From Verrucomicrobiota bacterium (GTDB lineage Bacteria; Verrucomicrobiota; Verrucomicrobiia; Limisphaerales; J093), in NCBI GenBank assembly GCA_016716505.1, contig JADJWF010000004.1, positions 310,001 to 374,000 of the forward strand: a DNA stretch of 64,000 nt, read 5' to 3'. The position numbers and the translations under genes are program-made. The notes beneath the pieces are model-generated. The model was not told the origin of the DNA, made no database searches, and worked only from the letters and a program-made list of their open reading frames with translations. Shown piece by piece: positions 15,577 through 23,353 of this stretch. Each line of letters begins with the position of its first letter. Position 1 is the stretch's first letter.

Positions 15577-16764
15577 ATGGGCTGGCTGGAGAGATCAGGG
15601 CGGGGATGAGAGGTTGGGCTTTAGCATTCCAAGACTCGTCCCGAGCGACCTGATCGTGGCGGTCCGGCTGCTGGACTGGCACCACGACGGCCTAGGCGGC
15701 CGGCTGGCCTTGGCCCCCGCCGGACTGCTGGGCGTCGCGGCGATTCGCCTGTCGCTCCGGGCGCCCCGCAAACCGCCTGGCAGCCTGAAACCGCGTCCGT
15801 CCTCGCCCTCCGCACGGAGGACTTTTCCGGCTTCGCCTGCCCGCCGCTCCGCGGTTCACCGGGGTCGAGGTCGTGCCGCCCGGCGGTGCGCCTCGGGGCC
15901 GGCCGGGAGACCGGCGCTACCAGCGTCGGGCCAGCTCGGGAGAACGGTGGTACGGCGGCGAAATTGCTGCCGGCCGGTAGCGCCGGCATGCCTGCCGGCA
16001 CGTCGCAACCCCGACTTCCCGGTGGGCAGCAGGCCGGTCGGGAGACCGGCGTTACCAGCGTTGGACCAAGTCTGGAGACCGGCGGCACAGGGGCGAAATT
16101 GCTGCCGGCCAGTAGCGCCGGCATTCCTGCCGGCACGTCGTAACCCGACTTCCCGGTGGACAGCAGGCCGGTCTGGAGACCGGCGCTACCAGCGTCGGAC
16201 CAGGTCTGGAGAACGGTGGTACGGGGGCGAAATTGCTGCTGGCCGGTAGCGCCGGCATTCCTGCCGGCACGTCGCAACCCCGACTTCCGGGTCGGCAGGC
16301 CGGTCTGGAGACCGGCGCTACCAGCGTCGGATTAGGTCGGGAGATCGGCGTTACCAGCGTCGGACCAGGTCTGGAGAACGGTGGTACGGGGGCGAAATTG
16401 CTGCTGGCCGGTAGCGCCGGCATTCCTGCCGGCTCGTTGCAACCTCGGCTTCCCGGTCGGCGGGCCGGTCTGGAGACCAGCGTTACCAGCGTCGGGCCGG
16501 TCTGGAGAACGGGTGGTACAGAGGCGAAATTGCTGCCGGCCGGTAGCGCCGGCATTCCTGCCGGCACGTCGTAACTCCGACCTCCCGGTGGGCAGCAGGC
16601 CGGTCTGGAGACCGGCGCTACCAGCGTCGGATTAGGTCGGGAGACCGGCGTTACCAGCGTCGGACCAGCTCGGGAGAACGGCGTCACGATGGCCGCCGAC
16701 ATCGTGGTTGGAATGCTTTCGTTCCAACGTTGTGTCCCGGTCCGACCGCCGCCACGCTCTCTTC
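15577..16764. other. Long non-coding region with a hairpin-rich tandem array
   Basis: Nearly 1.2 kb without a credible gene between the divergent cytochrome and SIS-domain genes. The first part (15607-15890) has open frames of extreme Arg/Pro composition and no domain. The second part is the tandem array at 15899-16684. Frames through the array read on both strands as repeated low-complexity peptides and are repeat translations, not proteins. Promoters for both flanking genes should lie at its ends. Confidence 0.6.
15899..16684 (+). repeat. Tandem array of six ~133-bp units built from short hairpins
   Basis: Units begin with GGCCGGTCTGGAGACCGGCG or close variants at about 15899, 16032, 16167, 16298, 16463 and 16599; spacings are about 133, 135, 131, 165 and 136, the last unit being partial. 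Each unit carries CCGGTCT-GG-AGACCGG, a degenerate second copy of it, a GGCGAAATTGCTG spacer, and GCCGGCA-TTCC-TGCCGGC preceded by GTAGC. The longer fourth unit has an inserted ~33-base duplication of the first hairpin. GTAGCGCCGG and CCGGCGCTAC at the two hairpins are mutually complementary, so larger folds are possible. This shares its GTAGCGCC-hairpin module with the island at 7.8-8.6 kb. No spacers of CRISPR type. Confidence 0.85.
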
Positions 16765-17499
16765 ATGAACGCAATGGAACGGTTTTACGGGGTCGCGCTG
16801 GAGACGATGGGCCGGATTCGGCAGCACGAGTGGGACAAGATCGCCACCGTGGCAGGCTGGCTGGGGGACGCGCTGGCGCGCGACGGCTGGTTGTACGTAT
16901 TCGGCACGGGGCACTCGCACCTCGTGGCCGAGGAGGTGTTTTACCGGGCGGGGGGGCTGGCGCACGCCGTGCCGATGCTCGATCCGCGCATCATGCTTCA
17001 TGAAAACGCCATTGAAGCCACCTACACCGAGCGCGAAAGCGGCTTTGCGGCGGACCTGATCGCGAAGTATCCGGTGGAGCCGGGCGACGTGTTGGTGGTG
17101 GTTTCCAATTCCGGCCGCAATGCCGTGCCCATCGAGATGGCGCTCTTGGGGCGGGAAAAGGGCCTGCGCGTGGCGGCAATTCTCAATCAGGCTCAAAGTG
17201 ACGCCTGGCCCTCGCGGCATCCCTCGGGCAAAAAGCTCGCCGACGTGGCGGAGGTGGTCATCAGCAATCAGGGGCCGAACGGCGACGCCTGGCTTTCATT
17301 GCCGGGAATGCCGGACAAGATCGGTTCGACCTCCTCGATGATAGGCTTGCTGATCATCCAGTTGATCCTCGTACAAGCCTGCGAGAATGCCCTGGCGCGT
17401 GGGGTGGCACCGGAGATGTACATCAGCAGCAACACGCGCGGCGATGACCACAACGATCGGCTGCTGCAGAAGTACAAAAGCCGGATTCGGCATTTGTGA
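16765..17499 (+). CDS. SIS-domain (sugar isomerase domain) protein
   Basis: A 244-residue cytosolic protein from ATG 16765 (the frame opens at 16708; MNAMERFYGVALETMGRIRQ is the family-like start). It has a helical N-terminal segment, then the SIS fold with WLYVFGTGHSHLVAEEVFYR (phosphosugar-binding loop) and DVLVVVSNSGRNAVPIEMAL (Ser-rich SNSG loop). A later IGSTSSMIGLLIIQLILVQA helix fits this family. SIS proteins bind or isomerise phosphosugars; this subgroup (SIS proteins of about 240-250 residues annotated as sugar isomerase domain proteins) has no fixed substrate, although relation to amino-sugar phosphate handling is usual. It is monocistronic, with a repeat array upstream. Confidence 0.85.
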   Translation: MNAMERFYGVALETMGRIRQHEWDKIATVAGWLGDALARDGWLYVFGTGHSHLVAEEVFYRAGGLAHAVPMLDPRIMLHENAIEATYTERESGFAADLIAKYPVEPGDVLVVVSNSGRNAVPIEMALLGREKGLRVAAILNQAQSDAWPSRHPSGKKLADVAEVVISNQGPNGDAWLSLPGMPDKIGSTSSMIGLLIIQLILVQACENALARGVAPEMYISSNTRGDDHNDRLLQKYKSRIRHL

Positions 17500-17583
17500 C
17501 CGACCGGGACAAACGGAAATCGGATGGGGCGGAGTCTGCGCCCCCGGAGGTGGCGGCACGGGGAGAAGAGCCGCGTCTGGGGC

Positions 17584-17601
17584 GCGGACGTTCACGTCCG
17601 C
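17584..17601. repeat. Isolated copy of the GCGGACGT/ACGTCCGC hairpin
   Basis: Perfect 8-bp stem with a 2-base loop (TC), identical to the hairpin at 7975-7992 in the first island and surrounded by the same GGGCGCGGACGTTCACGTCC context. It lies in the 245-base gap between the SIS gene and the convergent rhodanese gene. Confidence 0.75.
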
Positions 17602-17744
17602 AGCTCACGCCGGCGGCGCGGCGGCGCAACTTCGCAACGTCCCGTGGCCGTGCCGGACACCGCGCGCCCTGCCGCATTCAGGGCCACTTCAGGTAGTCTG
17701 GGGCGAAGATCGGCGCGAAGGGCGCGGGCGGGCGGTGCGCTGGC

Positions 17745-18155
17745 CTATTTCTCGACCGGCTTGCCGGCGCGCTGCCAGGCGGTGAACCCGCCGTCAAGGT
17801 GCACGATGGACTGGAAGCCCAGTTTGCGAAAGGTCTCCAGCGATGCGCGGCTTCGTCCTCCCACCGCGCAGTGCACCAGGTAGGTTTTCGTGCGGTCGAG
17901 TTGAGCCAGCTTTTTCGCGAAGTCGGGATCCCGAAAGTCCATCAGCCTGGCACCTTTGATGTGACCCGCTTTGAACTCTTCCGGCGTGCGAACGTCGAGG
18001 ACGATGACTTTATCCGCCGCCAGCAGCCGGGCAGCGCCGTCGGGGTCCACGTGGCGCACGGTGCCCGTTTCCGCCGCGGCGGCCGGGGCCGTGAAGGGCA
18101 CCAGTCCGAGGAGACCACCAACAACGACCGAAAGGAAGTGAAGGGTTCGCTTCAT
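17745..18155 (-). CDS. Periplasmic rhodanese-like domain protein
   Basis: A 136-residue exported single-domain rhodanese. The signal peptide is MKRTLHFLSVVVGGLLGLVP..., with likely cleavage after AAAAE near residue 29. The mature protein has VIVLDVRTPEEFKAGHIKGA, the classical N-terminal rhodanese block, and the active-site loop HCAVGGRSRAS with catalytic Cys (about residue 95). It ends with the CH2-like GGFTAWQRAGKPV. Such proteins transfer sulfur from thiosulfate-type donors or act in sulfide/thiol handling. The natural donor is unknown. It is convergent with the SIS gene and divergent from the MacA-like gene, so it is probably its own transcript. Confidence 0.92.
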   Translation of the reverse strand: MKRTLHFLSVVVGGLLGLVPFTAPAAAAETGTVRHVDPDGAARLLAADKVIVLDVRTPEEFKAGHIKGARLMDFRDPDFAKKLAQLDRTKTYLVHCAVGGRSRASLETFRKLGFQSIVHLDGGFTAWQRAGKPVEK

Positions 18156-18439
18156 TTGGCCGCAATCGTGCCACTGGCGAACGAGTTTTCAAGCGCGGCG
18201 GCCCGGTGGATCCGTTGGGGGCCGTTGCCGGTTGGGCGGGCGCTCCGTGGGGCTTCCGCTGCTCGAGCGCGGCGGCGGTCCTGAATGCCGGGCCGGGGTT
18301 GCGCGTCAGTTTCCCAGCGCCTGGCTGCCCTTCCCGGAAACCGACTGCCCCCCGCCGCCGCCTTGGCGGCGCCTTGAGAAAGGCGGGTGGGCGTTTGCTC
18401 AAGGTGGGGCGGCGGCTACACTCCCGTGCTTTTGACCGA

Positions 18440-19690
18440 ATGAAGACATGGATTGGACTCGTGGTGATCGCCGTTTTGGGCTACGTGGGCTTCACCCAGT
18501 GGCGTGCGTGGCAGGACCGACAGGCGGGCGCCGCGCTTGCCGCCCGGCCGACCACCGCCATCGTGATTCAGACGAACATCGCGTTCGCGGTGAACGCCGC
18601 TGGCGAGATCGCGCCCGCCGAGCAGGTGTCGGTCAAGCCGGAGATCAACGGGCGCATCGAGTTGCTGCCGGTGGACCTGGGCGATCGCGTCAAGCAGGGC
18701 GATCTGCTCTTCAAGCTGGATGACAAGGAGCTGCAGCAGCAACGGGCGTCGAGTTTGACCGCGATCGAACGGGCGCGGCTCGAGCTGGCCAAGGCCGAGC
18801 GGGACTACGAGCGGGCGCAGGGGCTGCTGCGGGAGCGGCTCATTTCCCAAGAGCTGTACGACAACACGAAGACGACCTACGAGCTGGCGAAAAACTCGCT
18901 CGAACGATCCCAGCGGGAACTCGCCCTGATTGACGAGCGGTTGACCAAGACCGAAGTCCGCGCGCCCTTCGATTGCACGATTCTGACCCGGCCCGTGTCC
19001 ACGGGCCAGGCGGTCTCCGGTTCGGGCGGCTTCAACAGCGGCACCGAGGTGCTGACCATCGCCGACCTGAATTACATGATCATCAACGCCCACGTGAACC
19101 AGGCCGACGTGCCGCGCTTGCGGGTGGACCAGGAGGTCGAGGTGGTCATCGAGGCGGTGTCGGGCTTGAGCGCGACGGGCATCGTCGAGCGAATCGCCCC
19201 GCAGGCGACGATTCGGAACAACATCAAGGGCTTCGCCGCGCGGATTCGCATCGAGAACCCGGACGAACGCATCCGGCCCGGCATGACGGCGAATATCAAG
19301 ATCCCCGTCGCGGCGGCCCAGAACGTGGTGGCCGTTCCGCTGAGCGCGGTGTTCACGGAGCGCAATCCCGACACGGGGACGCAGGAACGATACGTTTACG
19401 TGCAGACGGCCAACGGTTTTGAGCGGCGGGACGTAACGGTGGGCATCTCGGATTTCTTCTACGCCGAGATCCAATCCGGCCTGTCGCCGGGCGAGGTCGT
19501 GGCGCTCGAATTGCCGAAGGACGAGAAGGAAAAGCAGGCCCGGGCGATGGCAGCCCTCAAGCCGGTGGCGGGCACGGCCGCCGTGACGGCCGGCGCCCGG
19601 ACAGGGCAGACGAACCCAGCCAGCACGGTGTCTTCACCCGGTACGACCAACCGGCCAGTGGCGATGCCGGCCAGTGGTCGCGGCACCTGA
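18440..19690 (+). CDS. Periplasmic adaptor (membrane fusion protein, MacA/HlyD type)
   Basis: A 416-residue adaptor from ATG 18440 (the frame is open from 18206, but the preceding 78 residues are Arg/Pro-rich and non-family). It has an N-terminal membrane anchor (MKTWIGLVVIAVLGYVGFTQ), then a biotinyl-lipoyl half-motif (GEIAPAEQVSVKPEINGRIE, GDRVKQGDLLFKLDDKEL), an alpha-helical hairpin (about residues 95-175, rich in ERAR and EL repeats), the second lipoyl half (TKTEVRAPFDCTILTRPVST) and beta-barrel and membrane-proximal domains. It leads an operon with an ABC ATPase and two MacB-like permeases, so it probably bridges the exporter to an outer-membrane channel. The C-terminal ~40 residues are Ala/Thr/Pro-rich and disordered. 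Substrate unknown. Confidence 0.92.
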   Translation: MKTWIGLVVIAVLGYVGFTQWRAWQDRQAGAALAARPTTAIVIQTNIAFAVNAAGEIAPAEQVSVKPEINGRIELLPVDLGDRVKQGDLLFKLDDKELQQQRASSLTAIERARLELAKAERDYERAQGLLRERLISQELYDNTKTTYELAKNSLERSQRELALIDERLTKTEVRAPFDCTILTRPVSTGQAVSGSGGFNSGTEVLTIADLNYMIINAHVNQADVPRLRVDQEVEVVIEAVSGLSATGIVERIAPQATIRNNIKGFAARIRIENPDERIRPGMTANIKIPVAAAQNVVAVPLSAVFTERNPDTGTQERYVYVQTANGFERRDVTVGISDFFYAEIQSGLSPGEVVALELPKDEKEKQARAMAALKPVAGTAAVTAGARTGQTNPASTVSSPGTTNRPVAMPASGRGT

Positions 19691-19710
19691 TTCAGCCCCG
19701 TTCCGCCGCC

Positions 19711-20448
19711 ATGGCCCTCGTCGAAGTTCGCAACGTCAGCAAGATCTACCACCTCGGAGGCGAGGAAATCCGCGCCCTCGACAATGTCTCGTTGGACATC
19801 GAGGCGGGGGAATTCATCTCGATCATCGGGCCGTCGGGCAGCGGCAAGTCCACGCTCATGCACATCCTGGGGTGTTTGGACACCCCCACGAAAGGGACCA
19901 TTTCGCTGGACGGGGTCATGATCCAGGGGGCCAGCCCGCGCCAACTGGCCGCGATCCGCAACCAAAAGATCGGCTTCGTGTTCCAGTTCTTCAACTTGCT
20001 GCCCAAGTTGAACGTGGTGCAAAACGTGGAGCTGCCGATGATTTACGCGGGTTGCTCCGCGCGGGAGCGCCGCGAACGGGCCTTGGAGGCGCTCGAGGCA
20101 GTGGGGCTGGCGAATCGGTCCAAACACCGGCCCAGCCAGCTCTCCGGCGGCCAACAGCAGCGGGTGGCCATCGCCCGGGCGCTGGTCAACCGGCCGCGCA
20201 TCGTCTTCGCCGACGAGCCGACCGGAAATCTCGATTCGCACACGGGCGAAGCCATCCTCGCGCTCTTTCGCCAGCTCAGCACTCAGGGCCGGACCATCGT
20301 GCTGGTGACGCACGACCCGGAAATCGCGGCGGTGACGCCGCGGCGCATCGAGATTCGCGACGGCAAGATCGCCGCGAAGGTGGATCTGACACTCGCGGGC
20401 CTGGACCGGTCGCCGCGTTCGGGACCCGCTGCCGGCGCGGCCCCCTGA
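19711..20448 (+). CDS. ABC transporter ATP-binding protein (MacB/LolD type)
   Basis: A 245-residue cytosolic ATPase that would power the adjacent permeases. Walker A is GPSGSGKST at residues 40-48; the Q-loop follows GFVFQFFNLLP; the signature is LSGGQQQRVAIARALVNRP (about 143-161); Walker B is IVFADEPTGNLDS; and the H-loop is VLVTHDPEIA. The FQFFNLLP and GNLDS forms are typical of the lipoprotein/macrolide exporter class. Only a short C-terminal tail follows the core domain. It lies 20 bases after the adaptor gene and 15 bases before the first permease, all in one operon. Confidence 0.95.
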   Translation: MALVEVRNVSKIYHLGGEEIRALDNVSLDIEAGEFISIIGPSGSGKSTLMHILGCLDTPTKGTISLDGVMIQGASPRQLAAIRNQKIGFVFQFFNLLPKLNVVQNVELPMIYAGCSARERRERALEALEAVGLANRSKHRPSQLSGGQQQRVAIARALVNRPRIVFADEPTGNLDSHTGEAILALFRQLSTQGRTIVLVTHDPEIAAVTPRRIEIRDGKIAAKVDLTLAGLDRSPRSGPAAGAAP

Positions 20449-20463
20449 GCGAATTCCGCCGGC

Positions 20464-21948
20464 ATGAAGAAGCCCCACCTGCCTCATCTTCCGCCGGAGT
20501 CGGCGGCGGCCGTGCGGCACTCCACGATGAACATCTGGATCACCGTGGGGGTGGGTTTTCGTGAGATCTGGGCGCACAAATTCCGGTCACTGCTGACGAT
20601 GCTGGGCATCATCCTGGGCGTGGCGAGTCTGGTGGCGATGTCCGCCCTGGTGAAGGGGATGGAGAACGGCGCCAAGGAGGCGCTGGTCGCGATCGGCGGC
20701 CTGGAGAAGGTCCGGGTCGAGCCGCAGGAACTGCCGCCCGAGCAGCGGCATCTGCGCGATCAGGCACTGGGGCTGACCATCAACGATGTGCGCGCCCTGG
20801 CCGCTGGTGCGCCGCTGGTGACGCGGATTTCGCCGGAAATGCGGGTGCCCGCTAACGTCTCGGCCAACGGGAAGAATTTCCGGCCGTTCATTTGCAGCGG
20901 CGTCTGGCCCGTGGCGCTGGAGATGAGCGAACACACGGTGCTGCACGGGCGCATGTTCAACGACCTCGACGACGAAATGGCCCGCAGCGTCTGTGTGATT
21001 GGCACGGCCACACGGGACGAGCTCTGGGGCGCTCCGGATCAGGTCGGGCGCGAGATCATTCCAGTCGGCGAGACCCTCTACATCAACGGCGTGCCGTTCA
21101 CGATCATCGGCATGTTCCAGCACTACGAGAGCGAGCAGGACCGGAAGCGGCGCGAGGCGGAAGCGGCGGCCCGGGCGGCTGCCGGCCCGCCGACGCAGAA
21201 TGCCGGGCTGTCGCGTGACCGGGGGCGCGGCGGGCGGGGCCGGGGCAACTTCATCTTCTGGCTCAAGAACGCGACGATCTACATGCCGCTGAATACCGCG
21301 TACATGAAATTTCGGTCCGGCGTTACGTTGGCCGGTTTCGGAGGGCGCGGTGGGGGCGGTGGGAACGGGGGCGCGGCGGGGGCGACCGGCGACCCGCGCC
21401 TGAGCAGCCTCGAACTGAAGATCATGAACGTGGACCTGCTCCCGCAGGCCCTGCAGCAGGTCCGCAACGTCCTCATGAGCACGCATCGGGGCATCGAGGA
21501 CTTTACCTTCCGGACGCAGGAGGACTGGGCCGAGAACATCAACACCTTCATTCGCAACGCGCGGCTCAGCGGCGGATTGATCGCCGGCATCAGCCTGATC
21601 GTCGGCGGCATTGGCATCATGAACATCATGCTGGCCAGCATCTCCGAGCGGGTGCGCGAGATTGGCATCCGCAAATCCATTGGCGCCAGCACGGGCGACA
21701 TCTTCGTCCAGATTCTGGTGGAGAGTGTCGTGATCGCGGTGCTTGGCGGGGTGGCGGGGTTGGCGGCCTCGCTGGCGCTGGTCACGGGCATTTCGTCGCT
21801 TTCGCCGACGGGCAACGCGCCGGTGATCACCGCCGGCGCGATGTCGCTGGCGTTCGCGTTCAGCGTGGTGATCGGCGTCCTCGCGGGGCTGGTGCCCGCC
21901 ATCAAGGCGGCGCGCCTCGATCCCATTCAGGCCCTGCGTTACGAGTAG
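20464..21948 (+). CDS. MacB-like ABC transporter permease (first of two)
   Basis: A 494-residue permease with the MacB/FtsX topology: one N-terminal helix (LTMLGIILGVASLVAMSALV), a large periplasmic domain, and three C-terminal helices beginning GLIAGISLIVGGIGIMNIML, with the coupling helix RVREIGIRKSIGAS. The start may be ATG 20464 or ATG 20527 (MNIWITVGVGFREIWAHKFR), the latter matching the paralog's start better. The periplasmic domain has two low-complexity inserts: an Arg/Gly-rich run with SRDRGRGGRGRGN near residue 245 and a Gly-rich FGGRGGGGGNGGAAG near residue 297. It ends with PIQALRYE as does the second permease. The two probably pair as a heterodimer. Confidence 0.92.
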   Translation: MKKPHLPHLPPESAAAVRHSTMNIWITVGVGFREIWAHKFRSLLTMLGIILGVASLVAMSALVKGMENGAKEALVAIGGLEKVRVEPQELPPEQRHLRDQALGLTINDVRALAAGAPLVTRISPEMRVPANVSANGKNFRPFICSGVWPVALEMSEHTVLHGRMFNDLDDEMARSVCVIGTATRDELWGAPDQVGREIIPVGETLYINGVPFTIIGMFQHYESEQDRKRREAEAAARAAAGPPTQNAGLSRDRGRGGRGRGNFIFWLKNATIYMPLNTAYMKFRSGVTLAGFGGRGGGGGNGGAAGATGDPRLSSLELKIMNVDLLPQALQQVRNVLMSTHRGIEDFTFRTQEDWAENINTFIRNARLSGGLIAGISLIVGGIGIMNIMLASISERVREIGIRKSIGASTGDIFVQILVESVVIAVLGGVAGLAASLALVTGISSLSPTGNAPVITAGAMSLAFAFSVVIGVLAGLVPAIKAARLDPIQALRYE

Positions 21949-21950
21949 CC

Positions 21951-23306
21951 ATGAACCTCTTCAACACCATCGCGGTCGGGATGAAGGAGGTCTGGGCGCA
22001 CAAGTTCCGGTCGCTCCTGACCATGCTGGGAATCATTCTCGGCGTCGCGAGCCTCGTCGGCATGTCGGCCCTCATCAAGGGCATGGAGAACGGGATGAAG
22101 GAGGCGATGATTGCCATGGGCGGGGCGGACAAGGTCCTGCTCGAACAGCAGGAGGTGCCGTCCTGGCAGGAACACTTGGCGCCCCAGGCGCCGGGCCGGA
22201 CGATGGCTGATGTGATCGCGTTGCGGCACAGTGCGCCGCTGCTGCGGCTGGTGTCGCCGGAGATGGCGGTGAACGACGTCATCCTGAGCCGCGGCGAAAA
22301 GCGGACCTGGCCCTCCGAGTGCGTCGGGGTGTGGCCAGCGGTGCTCGAGATGAACCTCCACACGCTCGCCCACGGGCGCTTCTTCACCGACCTGGACGAG
22401 GAGCAGGCCAATCCGGTGTGCGTCATTGGTACGGGGATTCGGGACGATCTGTTCGGCTCGCCGGAGGATCTGGGGCGGGAAATCATCCCGATTGGCGAGA
22501 CCATTCTCATCAATTCCCAGCCATTCACCATCGTGGGGATGTTCGAGCGCTACGAAGGCGAGGAGGATCGCCGGCAGCGCGAGCTGGCGGCGCAACGCAA
22601 GAACGAGCCGCAGGTGGGGCCGCAACGCCAGCGCGGCTGGGGCCGGCGCGGCAACTGGGCATTTTGGCGCAAGAACCAGACCGTTTACATGCCGCTCAAC
22701 ACGGCGTGGATCCGGTTTCGTGCGGCCGGCGACCGCGACGGCATTCCCGATCCGCGCCTGACGGATATTGATCTCAAGGTCGCGAAACTCGAACTGCTGG
22801 AGCCTGCCCTGCAGCAGGCCCGGAACGTCTTGATGCTCACTCACCGGGGCATCGAGGACTTTGGTTTCCGGACGCAGGAAAACCAGTTGGACAACATCAA
22901 TCAGCAAATCCGCAACGCCCGGCTCAGCGGTGGCTTGATCGCCGGCATCAGTCTGCTGGTGGGCGGCATCGGCATCATGAACATCATGCTCGCCAGCATC
23001 AACGAGCGCATCCGCGAGATTGGCATCTGTAAGGCGGTCGGCGCCACCGGCCCGGCGATCTTCACGCAGATTCTGGTGGAGAGCGCCGTCATCGCGCTGG
23101 TCGGCGCCGCGATGGGCGTGGTGGCGTCCTACGGTTTCGTGCAGGTGCTCGCGCAGATGTCGCCGTCGGCCAATGCGCCGGTCATCACGCCGCTCGCGCT
23201 GGTCGTCGGGGTGGCGTTCAGCCTGGTGGTGGGTGTGGTGGCTGGACTCTTCCCGGCTTTCAAAGCCGCACGGCTGAACCCGATTCAAGCCCTGCGGTAC
23301 GAGTAG
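21951..23306 (+). CDS. MacB-like ABC transporter permease (second of two)
   Basis: A 451-residue paralog of the preceding permease, beginning two bases after its stop. The N-terminal segments align closely (KEVWAHKFRSLLTMLGIILG), as do the C-terminal coupling block (ERIREIGICKAVGA) and the ending PIQALRYE. The periplasmic domain is shorter: the Arg/Gln-rich run around ERQRELAAQRKNEPQVGPQR remains but the polyglycine insert is absent. Typical MacB proteins fuse ATPase and permease in one chain; here they are separate, as in LolCDE-like and many Bacteroidetes/PVC exporters. No outer-membrane factor gene is adjacent. Substrate unknown. Confidence 0.92.
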   Translation: MNLFNTIAVGMKEVWAHKFRSLLTMLGIILGVASLVGMSALIKGMENGMKEAMIAMGGADKVLLEQQEVPSWQEHLAPQAPGRTMADVIALRHSAPLLRLVSPEMAVNDVILSRGEKRTWPSECVGVWPAVLEMNLHTLAHGRFFTDLDEEQANPVCVIGTGIRDDLFGSPEDLGREIIPIGETILINSQPFTIVGMFERYEGEEDRRQRELAAQRKNEPQVGPQRQRGWGRRGNWAFWRKNQTVYMPLNTAWIRFRAAGDRDGIPDPRLTDIDLKVAKLELLEPALQQARNVLMLTHRGIEDFGFRTQENQLDNINQQIRNARLSGGLIAGISLLVGGIGIMNIMLASINERIREIGICKAVGATGPAIFTQILVESAVIALVGAAMGVVASYGFVQVLAQMSPSANAPVITPLALVVGVAFSLVVGVVAGLFPAFKAARLNPIQALRYE

Positions 23307-23353
23307 CGGTCCGGCCGGGCAGCTCGCTGTGTCATCGCCCGGCGGCCGGCGAC

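Noticed and set aside
15899..16684. CRISPR array
   Set aside because: Units are ~133 bases, contiguous and similar throughout; there are no 25-40 base repeats separated by unique spacers and no cas genes.
16052..16702. Minus-strand 216-codon frame through the tandem array, and plus-strand frames at 15886-16574
   Set aside because: They translate the repeat units on both strands into low-complexity peptides; the frame survives because units are stop-free, not because of coding selection.
18206..18439. N-terminal extension of the adaptor protein
   Set aside because: 78 residues rich in Pro/Arg/Gly ahead of a clear membrane anchor starting at ATG 18440.
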